Positions 1 through 7,989 of a stretch of DNA of 15,651 nucleotides are shown here, piece after piece (the first letter of the stretch is position 1; every line of letters starts with the position of its first letter). The stretch is from positions 1-15,651 of the forward strand of contig JBPCRW010000050.1 in NCBI GenBank assembly GCA_050996405.1, read 5' to 3'. The DNA is from JBPCRW01 sp050996405 (GTDB taxonomy: Bacteria > Acidobacteriota > Blastocatellia > Pyrinomonadales > Pyrinomonadaceae). A program made the translations under genes and the position numbers. A model generated the notes under the pieces. That model did not search any database, was not told where the DNA came from, and saw nothing but the letters and a program-made list of their open reading frames with translations.

Positions 1-366
1 TGAACGATAGCGTAAAGTGGATTCCTGCATATCGGGTGTTGTTCCCCAATGATATCGAAAGATGTAACTGAAAAGTTTCATAGGTCGCTAGAATCTCCAT
101 TCATAACCGTTTCGGTTTGATTGGAGAGTGTCAATTGATTCCTATCATTACATTTGAAATAATTTACGGGAGCGGGTCAAATCCATTCTTATTAAAGTTT
201 TGGGAATGCGACAATTTCCGCAAGTAATTCTCAAGGCTCAAAAATCTTAACTGCCAAAAACATTTTCAGAAATGAATCCGCCAAAAATAATTAGGCGAAT
301 CTGGTGTTACAAATTTGACTTTTGTGTTATTTAGGTAATAAGTTTTTCGCATCGATTGTTTAATTT
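1..366. other. AT-rich leader region without a recognisable gene
   Basis: I see no recognisable gene here. A frame open from the left edge (positions 3-71, about 22 residues ending NDIERCN) could be the tail of an unseen gene, but it is too short to judge. A TTGACT at 315-320 with only a poor -10 (TAATAA, 336-341, 15-bp spacer) is a weak promoter candidate for the ABC operon remnant that begins at 367. No Shine-Dalgarno sequence precedes that ATG. Confidence 0.4.
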
Positions 367-546
367 ATGTTAGAGGCAATCAATCTGACCAAAAGATACG
401 ACGGGCAAGCCGCGCTCGACGCGCTTGATTTAAATATCGAGCCGGACGAAGTTTTCTGTCTGCTCGGAGCAAACGGCGCGGGCAAAACGACGACGATAAA
501 TCTTTTTCTAAATTTTATCGAACCGTCGGACGGACGCGCATCGGTT
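367..546 (+). pseudogene. ABC transporter ATPase, 5' fragment
   Basis: This stretch encodes the first ~60 residues of an ABC exporter ATPase. The A-loop region (LTKRYDGQAALDALDLNIEP) is followed by a perfect Walker A, GANGAGKTTT, at about residues 34-43. The ABC similarity stops at about residue 59 (EPSDGRASV). The Q-loop, LSGGQ signature, Walker B and H-loop are all absent, whereas a full family member has roughly 220-310 residues. The frame stays open to 702, but from ~547 it reads out-of-frame TonB receptor sequence. It is followed by parts of two ABC-2 permeases, so it is most likely the first gene of an ATPase-permease-permease operon that has lost its middle. It cannot make a functional ATPase. 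A chimeric assembly is the main alternative to a real rearrangement. Confidence 0.8.
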
Positions 547-1553
547 TCGAGTATGAATTTATCCGGCAGAATCAGCCCGGTCAGCGGCTTCGCGGAGTTC
601 CGGTTGACGGAGGCGGCAGATTTATTACCGACATTTCTTTTTCATTCAGCGAGCCGACCGATTTCGTCAATCTCAACGCCAACGTCTTTCAGGCGAATCT
701 GAATCAGGATTTCGCCAGAGACGGCAGATTTGAGATAACGGTTCGTTATCTGACCAACCGGCGCGCCGAAAGTTATCACGAGCCGCGCGGATTGCTCGCC
801 GACGGAAGAACGGAGCGGCGTGAATTCCGCGACCAACTGCGTCGCAACAAAGATTTCAGTTTGACTTTGAACGCTTACAAACCGTTTCAGATTGGAAAAC
901 TCGGAACGAACACGGTCAATGTCGGCGCGGAGTATTCCGGCAGGATTTTTTCTTTCGCTTTGCGACCGCGCGCAGCGTAACGCAGGGCGGATCCGTTCCG
1001 AATATAGACATTTTCAATCCGGTCTACGGCATCGGCAATCCGCAGTTTTACAATTTGAATCCGTCGCTCGTCGTTCCCGACACGGCAATACCGAGCCGTC
1101 TCGGTTTTTACGCGCAAGACCAGATTATTCTTAATCGTTATTTCGTTTTCGTCGTCGGCGGCAGATACGAACATTTTAAGGACAGAGGATTTTCCGGCGG
1201 AGTTTTAAGCGCGGAAGATTCGGCTTTGACGGGGCGCGTCGGCGCGGTCGTCAAACCGCGCGAGAATATTTCGATTTACGCGAGTTTTTCCAACAGCTAC
1301 GCGCGTCCCGGAATTTTGTCGCAAACGCCGAGCGCGGACGGTCCGCATCCGCCGGAGCGTGGCAGACAATTTGAAGCGGGCGCGAAAACCGAATTGCTCA
1401 ATAAAAAGTTATTTATCACGGCATCAATTTTTCAAATCAACAAAAACGATGTTCTGCGTCCCGACCCGAATCTCGGTCCAAACGGAAATAATGCCAATGC
1501 GGTTTTGACCGTCGGCGCGATTCGCAATCGAGGTTTCGAGTTTGACATGAACG
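540..1553 (+). pseudogene. TonB-dependent siderophore receptor, internal barrel fragment with frameshift
   Basis: Two frames together encode ~335 residues of the beta-barrel of a siderophore-type outer-membrane receptor. The first part (540-~950) contains FSEPTDFVNLNANVFQANLN, NYHEPRGLL-like YHEPRGLLADGRT and VNVGAEYS. The second (~950-1553) contains VPNIDIFNPVYG, SRLGFYAQDQ, VVGGRYEHF, SNSYARPG and RNRGFEFDMNG, the last typical of late barrel strands. The plug domain, signal peptide, TonB box and final C-terminal strands are absent. The reading frame changes by one base at a run of six T (946-951); a seventh T would rejoin the two halves. The left edge meets the ABC ATPase fragment and the right edge meets a permease in frame. 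The fragment looks like an intruding block of DNA, with no start of its own. It is either a recombination product or an assembly chimera. Confidence 0.8.
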
Positions 1554-2386
1554 GCGCGTCGTGGCGCGAAATTCTATTCGGCAAAACGCTCGGCATCTGC
1601 GCGGTCGCTTTCGCGCTACTCGCTCCCGTAACCGCTTTAACTCTGCTGCTGTGGGTGATTTTAAGCGGCTGGCAAATCGGTGCCGATTCTCTGTTTCGCG
1701 TTTCCGGCTTGCTCGCGTCTTACACGATTTATTTTATCGTCTGCGCGTTCATCGCCGTTTTAGTTTCGGCGTTCCACAAAACTTCACGCGCCGCGCTGAC
1801 AACGCTCGTCGTCGTCTGGATTTTGTTCTGTATCGTGATGCCGAAGGCGACGCAGACGCTTGGCTCGAAACTTTATCCGACTCCCTCGAAATCGCAGTTT
1901 GAAGCCGGTCTCGAAGAAGAAATCAGTCAGGAAGGCGACGGTCATAACCCGGACGATCCAAAATTCGTCAAGCTGCGCGAAGACACTCTGCGCGAATACA
2001 ATGTCGCCCGCGTCGAAGATTTACCATTTAATTACGGCGGTTTGGTGATGGCGGAAGCTGAAAGAATTAGTTCAAAGGTTTTCCGAGAGCATTACGAAGA
2101 TTTAATCGAAACTTTCCGCCGTCAGAATCGAGTGACGGAAATCGCCAGTTTCGTCAATCCTTACCTTGCGATTCGCAATCTTTCGATGTCGCTGTCCGGT
2201 TCGGATTTTGACGGCTACGCCGATTTTCAAACGCAGGCGGAAACCTATCGTTACAATCTGATTCAAAAAATGAACGAGCTGCACAAAAACGAAATCAAAT
2301 ACGAAAACGACCGCGCCCAGCGCGTCTCAAGCGCGGATTTTAAGAATTTGCCGCCGTTCGTCTTTGCGGCGGCGGCGCGCTTTTAG
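1554..2386 (+). pseudogene. ABC-2 permease (DUF3526-type), N- and C-terminally truncated
   Basis: This is about 277 residues of an ABC-2 family exporter permease, fused in frame to the upstream TonB receptor sequence. It begins at SWREILFGKTLGI, which in the family follows an EREQGT...LLSQ-type segment that is missing here. Three hydrophobic segments follow (FALLAPVTALTLLLWVIL, LLASYTIYFIVCAFIAVLV, ALTTLVVVWILFCIVM). Then comes a long hydrophilic extracytoplasmic domain rich in E/R/N, ending ADFKNLPPFVF. In the sister permease downstream, the equivalent WQNLPAELPDY is followed by a last membrane segment. Here the frame stops after AAAARF, so roughly 40-50 residues are missing. The loss lies 18 bases from a palindromic repeat. 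The domain assignment is from pattern recall. As it stands the gene has no start and is unlikely to be functional. Confidence 0.75.
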
Positions 2387-2404
2387 CGTCAAGAAAACTT
2401 TAAA

Positions 2405-2474
2405 TGCAGAAACACGCACGAAGTAAGTGTGTGAATTAACAGCAAGACACACTTACTTCGTGCGTGTTTCTGCA
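2405..2474. repeat. Perfect 27-bp inverted repeat with 16-nt loop, palindromic repeat family A
   Basis: Arms at 2405-2431 and 2448-2474 are exact reverse complements; their core is AACACGCACGAAGTAAGTGT. The same family recurs at 13871-13965. This copy sits between two permease genes that both lack their facing ends. The permease-2 frame reads back through the right arm into the left arm. No T-run follows the stem, so it is not a classical terminator. Confidence 0.9.
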
Positions 2475-2507
2475 AAAAATTTAAAAAATTTTCTCGCCGT
2501 CCGCGCG

Positions 2508-3836
2508 ATGATTGCAGGAATAATCTGTATTTTGCTCGCCGGATTTTACGGAATGTTTTACGGCAAAAACGTCATTGACGGGCAGCGCAAAGTCATCAGC
2601 GAACTGCCGCAGATTCAAGCCGCGCACGTCAAACAAAACTTATCGGCGCATTCGGCGTTCGGACTCGGCGACGTGCTTTTTTATCTCGAACTGCAAACCG
2701 CGCATCTGCCTTCCGATTGGGCGGCGTTTTCTCTGGGTCAGCGCGACGTTAATTCTTACAGCGTCAAAGTCAGATTGCTGACGCTCGAAGGACAGCTTTA
2801 CGACACCGAATTGAATAATCCGATGACCTTGCTGTTCGGCAATCTCGATGTCGCTTTCGTGATTATCTTTTTGTTTCCGCTTTTAATCATCGCATTTAAT
2901 TACAATGTTTTATCGGCGGAGCAGGAATCGGGAACGTGGAATCTGATTCGCTCGCAGCCATTTTCAACCGTCAAAGTTTTGTTGTTAAAACTTTCCGTCC
3001 GATTCGCGGCGATTTTCTTGACGGCTTTTTTATTATTGCTGGCGGCGTGTCTTTATTTGCAAGTTGGTTTCGACCGGCGAATTTTCGCCGTCGCCAAAAT
3101 AACTTTTGTTTCTCTTTTCTTTTGGTTCGGCGTTTCCGCGCTCGTCGTTTCATTCGGGCGTTCGTCAAATTTCAATGCGCTCGCGCTTTTGGGAATTTGG
3201 ATTTTTCTGACAATTCTCGCGCCCGCCGTCGCCAACATTATTTTGAACACCGCTCTGCCCGTTCCCGAAGCGATGGAAACCACCGTCGAGCAGCGCGAAG
3301 GCTATCACGAAAAATGGGACGAGCCGAAAGCCGCGACGATGAACCGTTTTTACGAAAAGTATCCCGAATACGCGCAATTTCCGATTCCGCCCGACAAATT
3401 TTCGTGGGGCTGGTATTACGCGATGAACGAAATGGGCGACGAAGACTCGGCGGCGAGTTCGCAAAAATTGATTGAAAAACTTCGGACGCGCGAAATCTGG
3501 ACGAATCGCATTGCAATGTTTCTGCCTTCAGTCAACGCGCAAATGCAGCTAAACCGGATTAGCGAAACCGACCTCGACAGCCACATCGCCTATCTCGAAT
3601 GGGTCAGAAAATATCACGAACAAATCAGAAAATATTTCTACCCGTATATCTTCCGCGATAGCCTGATTGAAGCCGTCCACTGGCAGAATTTACCCGCAGA
3701 GTTGCCGGATTATCTATATTCACGCGAACCGGCGCAAAACTTTTTATCAAAAGAAATCATTTCATTGTTTCTGTTGACCTGTTTGATTTACGCGATAGTC
3801 CGGCGAAATTTAAGGGAGAATACGGATTTGCGGTAG
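2508..3836 (+). CDS. ABC-2 type exporter permease (DUF3526-like), second of the pair
   Basis: This is an inner-membrane subunit of an ABC exporter of unknown substrate. It starts directly in membrane segment 1 (IAGIICILLAGFYGMF). A periplasmic domain follows, then a segment around FVIIFLFPLLIIAFNYNVL, then the family mark EQESGTWNLIRSQPFS. Three further hydrophobic segments (FLTAFLLLLAACLYL, SLFFWFGVSALVVSF, LLGIWIFLTILAPAVANI) lead into a large charged periplasmic domain. The last segment is IISLFLLTCLIYAIV, followed by a basic tail. The frame is open back to a GTG at 2427, but that extension is translated palindromic repeat, so I take the first ATG after it. A normal family member has a short cytoplasmic helix before segment 1, so the native start was probably lost. 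With its ATPase and partner permease broken, it is probably non-functional even though its frame is intact. Confidence 0.75.
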   Translation: MIAGIICILLAGFYGMFYGKNVIDGQRKVISELPQIQAAHVKQNLSAHSAFGLGDVLFYLELQTAHLPSDWAAFSLGQRDVNSYSVKVRLLTLEGQLYDTELNNPMTLLFGNLDVAFVIIFLFPLLIIAFNYNVLSAEQESGTWNLIRSQPFSTVKVLLLKLSVRFAAIFLTAFLLLLAACLYLQVGFDRRIFAVAKITFVSLFFWFGVSALVVSFGRSSNFNALALLGIWIFLTILAPAVANIILNTALPVPEAMETTVEQREGYHEKWDEPKAATMNRFYEKYPEYAQFPIPPDKFSWGWYYAMNEMGDEDSAASSQKLIEKLRTREIWTNRIAMFLPSVNAQMQLNRISETDLDSHIAYLEWVRKYHEQIRKYFYPYIFRDSLIEAVHWQNLPAELPDYLYSREPAQNFLSKEIISLFLLTCLIYAIVRRNLRENTDLR

Positions 3837-4228
3837 AAATCTTTTGCGATTTATCGAATCGTTTGACGAGCCTCTCTCGAAATACTAAGTGCTGACGATT
3901 GCCGGTTTGTTTATCAAAAAATGGATGAACTTCGGCGAGCAAAACGCGCCCGATTCGCACGCCGAAATTTAATCGTTTGAGATTTAATAAAAAAGTTTGC
4001 AGTTTGCGGCAGCCGCCAAAACGGAAATTGGCAAATTACTTACAGATTTATAAAAAACTCACTCGCCACCGAAATATTCTCAAAAATACTTGACTGTTTT
4101 TTTTTTTCTGTGATAAATAAGAGGCGAAAGACAAGTTTTAGAAAATTGTTGATTGCTTATAAATCGTCTTTATTCTTCTCAAAATCGTAATTACAAAATT
4201 TTCTATACATCGACTAAAAGGAGAGATT
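3837..4228. other. Intergenic region between the ABC remnant and the secreted pair
   Basis: No convincing gene is present. A short frame at 3889-3972 (VLTIAGLFIKKWMNFGEQNA...) has coding-like codons but only 27 residues and no recognised relative; it may be a gene remnant. The right half becomes AT-rich and contains a run of 11 T (4097-4107) and a promoter candidate for the gene starting at 4229. Confidence 0.4.
4090..4117 (+). promoter_or_regulatory. Candidate sigma-70-type promoter for the secreted pair
   Basis: TTGACT (4090-4095) is followed after 16 bp by GATAAA (4112-4117), 5/6 and 4/6 matches to consensus. The spacer holds an 11-T tract. It would give a leader of about 105 nt before the ATG at 4229, which has a strong AAGGAGAG ribosome binding site 5-6 nt upstream. 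Confidence 0.45.
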
Positions 4229-5023
4229 ATGAAAAATCGAAAAGTAATAATTCTGGGCGTTTCTTTAGTATTTGTAATTCTTCTATTCGCATTTATTATT
4301 CTCAAACCGCAGGCGCAAGATAAAAACCAACAGCAAGACCAAGATGAGGCAACCGTCGTGCAGAGAGGACAAGTAACTGTTAAAGAGCGCGAATATAGTA
4401 AAGAATATAGAAAGCTATATTCATACCGTAGCGGTTCAAAGCTGACATGGCTTAGTGAATTGGGTAATCGTAGAGGAAACAAGCAAGAGGTTGGTGTTTC
4501 TATTGGAGTTCCGATTATTCCAACAATTGGCGGCTCGACACCCGTCAATGCCTCAAACTTTTTAAAAGATTTGTCTTGCAAAGCAGATGTGGTGGTGATT
4601 GGTTTGGTCAATAACAAAGCAGCACACCTAACTGATGATGAAACATTTGTTTATACCGAATACGAATTTTCAGTTGAAGATATATTAAAAAACAATTCAG
4701 CAGCTCCTATTAAAATTAATAACAGTATTCAAATTACTCGACCCGGCGGGCTGATTAGGCTCGATAATCAAGTTATTAGAGTTGAAGATAAGTTATACGA
4801 ACCGCTTCAAATGAAAAAGAGATATTTATTGTTTCTTAAGTTTGTGCCTTCGGTGAACGGTTACATAGTTTCTGATGCTAAAGGCGATTTTTTGTTAGAA
4901 AACAATTCTTTCAAAAAACTCTCAAAAATCGCATTACCCGGAGGACTGGATATTGATAACGATTCTCGCATGTTATTTAGTAATATCCGCGCTTCTATAT
5001 TAACTGGTTGCGAACACAATTAG
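4229..5023 (+). CDS. Secreted or membrane-anchored beta-rich protein, NTR/TIMP-like (tentative)
   Basis: This 264-residue protein has no firm family assignment. Residues 4-26 (RKVIILGVSLVFVILLFAFI) form a signal peptide or signal anchor, so it acts outside the cytoplasm. A Q/D/E-rich linker follows. From residue 117 the pattern is CKADVVVIGLV, then VYTEYEFSVEDILKN, ITRPGG, KKRYLLFLKF and GYIVSDAKGDFLL: alternating hydrophobic strands typical of a small beta-barrel. The order C-x-ADVV ... YEF-x-V-x-x-xLK ... KK-x-YLL resembles netrin/TIMP OB-fold domains (human TIMPs carry CNADVV, YEIKQIKMFKG and KKEYLI in the same order). This is by eye only. The only cysteines are C117 and C261. A strong ribosome site sets the start. 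The next gene, 18 bp downstream, encodes a matrixin-type metalloprotease. Base composition is AT-rich compared with the flanking genes. Confidence 0.6.
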   Translation: MKNRKVIILGVSLVFVILLFAFIILKPQAQDKNQQQDQDEATVVQRGQVTVKEREYSKEYRKLYSYRSGSKLTWLSELGNRRGNKQEVGVSIGVPIIPTIGGSTPVNASNFLKDLSCKADVVVIGLVNNKAAHLTDDETFVYTEYEFSVEDILKNNSAAPIKINNSIQITRPGGLIRLDNQVIRVEDKLYEPLQMKKRYLLFLKFVPSVNGYIVSDAKGDFLLENNSFKKLSKIALPGGLDIDNDSRMLFSNIRASILTGCEHN

Positions 5024-5041
5024 CGGGAAGTAATTAAAATT

Positions 5042-6436
5042 ATGGACATTAAAAAAATTTACCGTTATATAAGTATTATTGTGTATATCGTATTTTTTTT
5101 GTCTGTTTTTGTTTCTGTTGCCCGTTCACAACCTTGTCGTATTCCAGATTCAGTTTCATACCGACACTTTCCTCAAGGGGATCCAACAATTTATAATTCT
5201 GGACTGGTTTATTACACTTTTGAAAACATACCTGATGGTGAACAAAAGGGTCAAATAATAGAGGCGTTAAACAATTGGAACAATGTCTTGGCAAGCACCT
5301 GTGCTAGAATAAGATTCGTTCCTGGACCTATAGGTGATTTCGGTTCGGCATTAATAATTAAAAATGGACCTGTATCCAATTTCGGTGCAGCGCGTTCAGA
5401 GGAGACTGCATATTATGGTCAGGAAATCTCAGTCGGGACAATGATTTTTAATCCTGATTTAGTTATTAATGGGTATCTATTTTATGACCCGCAGGTAGCT
5501 GGGTATAATAATATTTATATCAAAACCGCAATGCACGAAATTGGTCATCTGCTAGGTTTAAGTCACTATAGAGGTGGTTACGAACCTTGCACTCAACAAT
5601 CGCATCTGTCATCTATTATGAACGATCCTTGTGGTGTCAATGATAATGGCACTTATCTTAATGGAATCTTCTATCCTACCAACATGCCCTCTAATGCAAC
5701 AACAAATTGTGATGTTCCTCGGATAAACGCAATTTATCCCTGTTCAACGCCATCACCAACACCAACGGCAGAATGTTTGCCGAATGCATACGGAAAAGGC
5801 TGTGTAAATTGTGAGGCGGAACAGGCGCAATGCCGTGATTGGGATTACGACATGTGCTGGTGTAATAATGGTCCCGCGCCTCCTGACGGGTCGCCGATTT
5901 TAGTAGATGTTGCTGGAAACGGTTTTAATTTGACCGATAATGCAAATGGAGTGAGGTTCGACCTAAACAGCGACGGCACACCGGAACAACTTTCTTGGAC
6001 TGCGCCGAACTCCGACGACGCTTTTCTAGTGTTAGATAGAAACAACAATGGAATGATTGACAACGGACAGGAATTGTTCGGCAATTTCACGCCGCAGCCA
6101 TCTCCGCCGCAGGACGCGCAAAAGAACGGTTTTCTGGCTTTAGCAGAGTTTGACAAGCCGCAGAACGGCGGAAACTCTGACGGCGGCATTGACAGACGAG
6201 ACGCAATCTTTTCGCATCTTCGTTTATGGATAGATTCAAATCACAACGGAATATCCGAACAAGGCGAATTACATCCTTTACCGGAACTCGATGTCGTTGC
6301 GATTGGTCTCGATTACAAGGAATCGAAACGAAAAGACGAATATGGCAATCGTTTTCGTTATCGAGCAAAAGTTTGGGATGCTAAAAATGCGAAAGTCGGT
6401 CGTTGGGCTTGGGATGTCTTTTTTAGACCAAGATAG
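5042..6436 (+). CDS. Secreted matrixin-type zinc metalloprotease with calcium-loop C-terminal domain
   Basis: This is a secreted peptidase of 464 residues. An N-terminal signal peptide (hydrophobic ~10-28, cleavage near VARSQP) precedes a metzincin catalytic domain. The zinc motif is HEIGHLLGLSH, with H165, H169 and H175 as ligands and E166 as catalytic base. A Met-turn, SSIMNDP, follows with M193. A Pro/Thr linker (STPSPTPTAE) and a Cys-rich knot (~245-280, eight cysteines) lead to a C-terminal domain starting ILVDVAGNGFNL. That domain has two EF-hand-like D/N-rich loops, DRNNNGMIDNGQELFG (D332-G347) and DSNHNGISEQGEL, which probably bind Ca2+. The catalytic half is AT-rich while the last ~180 codons are GC-richer, suggesting a domain fusion. 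It is probably co-transcribed with the gene 18 bp upstream and ends at a clear terminator. The substrate is unknown. Confidence 0.85.
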   Translation: MDIKKIYRYISIIVYIVFFLSVFVSVARSQPCRIPDSVSYRHFPQGDPTIYNSGLVYYTFENIPDGEQKGQIIEALNNWNNVLASTCARIRFVPGPIGDFGSALIIKNGPVSNFGAARSEETAYYGQEISVGTMIFNPDLVINGYLFYDPQVAGYNNIYIKTAMHEIGHLLGLSHYRGGYEPCTQQSHLSSIMNDPCGVNDNGTYLNGIFYPTNMPSNATTNCDVPRINAIYPCSTPSPTPTAECLPNAYGKGCVNCEAEQAQCRDWDYDMCWCNNGPAPPDGSPILVDVAGNGFNLTDNANGVRFDLNSDGTPEQLSWTAPNSDDAFLVLDRNNNGMIDNGQELFGNFTPQPSPPQDAQKNGFLALAEFDKPQNGGNSDGGIDRRDAIFSHLRLWIDSNHNGISEQGELHPLPELDVVAIGLDYKESKRKDEYGNRFRYRAKVWDAKNAKVGRWAWDVFFRPR

Positions 6437-6462
6437 AGTAAATCAGAAATCAAATCATCATA

Positions 6463-6491
6463 AAAAAGCGAGTTTTAACGACTCGCTTTTT
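6463..6491 (+). terminator. Rho-independent terminator
   Basis: An 11-bp perfect stem, AAAAAGCGAGT / ACTCGCTTTTT, with a 7-nt loop ends in a T-rich tract 27 nt after the protease stop codon. The A-tract and T-tract at the stem base could let it work in both directions, but no minus-strand gene ends here. Confidence 0.85.
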
Positions 6492-6519
6492 CTTTAATAA
6501 AATTCAATTTACTTTTTTC

Positions 6520-6549
6520 TTGCAAAATCGAGTGATTATAGGATATAAA
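6520..6549 (+). promoter_or_regulatory. Candidate promoter for the helical protein gene
   Basis: TTGCAA (6520-6525) and TATAAA (6544-6549) are separated by 18 bp, giving 4/6 and 5/6 consensus matches just after a terminator and upstream of a gene. The expected transcript would start near 6556. Confidence 0.5.
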
Positions 6550-6556
6550 TTTAAAG

Positions 6557-6571
6557 GCGGAAGTTTTCCGC
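6557..6571 (+). other. Small hairpin at the predicted transcript start
   Basis: GCGGAA / TTCCGC forms a 6-bp stem with a 3-nt loop immediately after the predicted start point of the next transcript. It could stabilise the 5' end of the mRNA or act as an operator. It is short enough to be chance. Confidence 0.3.
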
Positions 6572-6618
6572 TCACGCCTGTTTGACCTGCAAAATCTGAA
6601 ATAAAGGAAAATCCCGAC

Positions 6619-7989
6619 TTGAACGTTTCCGTGAATTCGACCCCAACAATGACAACCGCGAATCTGGATTCGGCATCCGCCGGTTTTGGTAAAAGTTTGC
6701 CTGAAACTGCCGCCGTTCCGGTTCACGAAACAGCTTTTAATCTCGGTTTATGGCTGTCGGGGCTGGAAAGTTTTTTGCGGATTCGTACGCACGCTTTCGC
6801 GGAAACGAATCAAACGAAGGCTGTCGCGCGCGACTGGTCGAGGGAATTCAGATTGACACATCTCGGATTGCTGATGTGTTCAAATTTCGCGCTCCGTTTA
6901 TGTGAAGCGGCGCGAAATATCGAAACCGAAGCTGAAGAATTTAACATTGTCGATAAATTAGAATCGCCGGAGGCATCTTTTGATTTTTCCTTCGACGACA
7001 TTTTTACGCTCTCCGCCAATTTGAAAAATTTGACGCTGCTGAATAAAGCCTTTTTGCGTGCCGCGCCGCACAGCATTGGCGAGTGGACAAGCTGGAGCGA
7101 GATTCTGGGAAACGGACTTCGGCAAATCGAAGTGACGGGCAGGCTAATTGAAAATGCCGAACTGGAAGGCGAAAAACATTTGCCGTCGTCGCTGTTTGAA
7201 CTGCTTCAAACGTCTTCGATTCCGCCTGCTGTCGAAGCCGATTTGCAAATTGTTCTGCCGCATTTCGCAAAGATTTTGAAATGGCTTGAGGTAGTCGGAA
7301 AAATGCTCGAACGGGACGAGCCGCTCAAACCGACGCTGCTCGTTTTCGCCCGTATTTACGAGCAGACGCAAATGATGATGGGTCATATTCGCAATCGCCT
7401 GCTGCGTTTTCCGAGCGAAGAAGACGCGCTCTACGGCGTGCTGGACTGCGCTCTTTACGCGGCTTCGATTGAGCTTCGCAAAGTTTTTAATTTTGAACTG
7501 GCGGGACTTTCCGAAATGCGCCAGCCGATTTCTATCAGAGCCAAAATCGAAACATCATACGCGCTTTTGAACGACTGTATTCAGTTGATTCTGGTTCAAT
7601 TCGCGCAGTTCGTCGAACCGCATTTCGAGCCGACCAGACTTTTCTCGAACTTCCAGACAAAACTCGAACAATCGCTCGCTTTGCGCCAGGATTTATGGAA
7701 CATTCAGCAAGCCGTCAAACGCGCCGAACAGCAGCCCGAAAATCTTTTACTGGAAAAACTCAATCACAAATTAAATGATTTTTTGAGAACCGGCTTGCGG
7801 TTTCTGATGTTCAAAGACTGCGAAACCTTCGAGCGTTTTACCGAAGAAGTAATGCGAACGCGCAACAAAAAAGACCTCGTGCCGATTCTGCACCGCTTCG
7901 GCGCGTATCTCGAAACGCTTTTCGGACAAGTCAATATGCGAACCGTGCTGGCGAATCACCCGTTTGATTATCTGGAAGACAAAAATTAA
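6619..7989 (+). CDS. Hypothetical all-helical cytosolic protein
   Basis: I do not recognise this family. The protein has 456 residues, with no signal peptide or clear membrane segment. It is rich in Leu, Glu, Phe and Arg in amphipathic patterns, consistent with a bundle or repeat of alpha helices. Examples are LGLLMCSNFALRLCEAARNI, LQIVLPHFAKILKWLEVVGK and LLNDCIQLILVQFAQFVEPH. No nucleotide-binding, metal-binding or DNA-binding motif is visible. The start is taken as TTG at 6619 because AAAGGA lies 10 nt upstream; an ATG at 6649 lacks a ribosome site. It has its own promoter candidate and is followed directly by an inverted-repeat cassette whose outer end touches its stop codon. Codon use matches the neighbouring GC-richer genes, which suggests a resident gene. 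Confidence 0.7.
   Translation: MNVSVNSTPTMTTANLDSASAGFGKSLPETAAVPVHETAFNLGLWLSGLESFLRIRTHAFAETNQTKAVARDWSREFRLTHLGLLMCSNFALRLCEAARNIETEAEEFNIVDKLESPEASFDFSFDDIFTLSANLKNLTLLNKAFLRAAPHSIGEWTSWSEILGNGLRQIEVTGRLIENAELEGEKHLPSSLFELLQTSSIPPAVEADLQIVLPHFAKILKWLEVVGKMLERDEPLKPTLLVFARIYEQTQMMMGHIRNRLLRFPSEEDALYGVLDCALYAASIELRKVFNFELAGLSEMRQPISIRAKIETSYALLNDCIQLILVQFAQFVEPHFEPTRLFSNFQTKLEQSLALRQDLWNIQQAVKRAEQQPENLLLEKLNHKLNDFLRTGLRFLMFKDCETFERFTEEVMRTRNKKDLVPILHRFGAYLETLFGQVNMRTVLANHPFDYLEDKN

Noticed and set aside
543..1541. GGTTTCGAGT direct repeats as a target-site duplication of a transposon
   Set aside because: The second copy lies inside the receptor sequence before the right junction, and both encode similar barrel residues (GFEYEF, GFEFDM), so it may be natural repetition. 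There are no inverted ends and no transposase.
2405..2474. Rho-independent terminator
   Set aside because: The stem is long and perfect but no T-tract follows, and the same sequence recurs elsewhere as a dispersed repeat.
2971..3516. Several minus-strand and shifted frames, rich in Arg and Lys, over permease 2
   Set aside because: They are antisense or out-of-frame readings of a well-supported permease; the composition is that of shadow frames and no domain is visible.
3889..3972. 27-residue frame after permease 2
   Set aside because: No ribosome site, no relative recognised; recorded only as a possible remnant.
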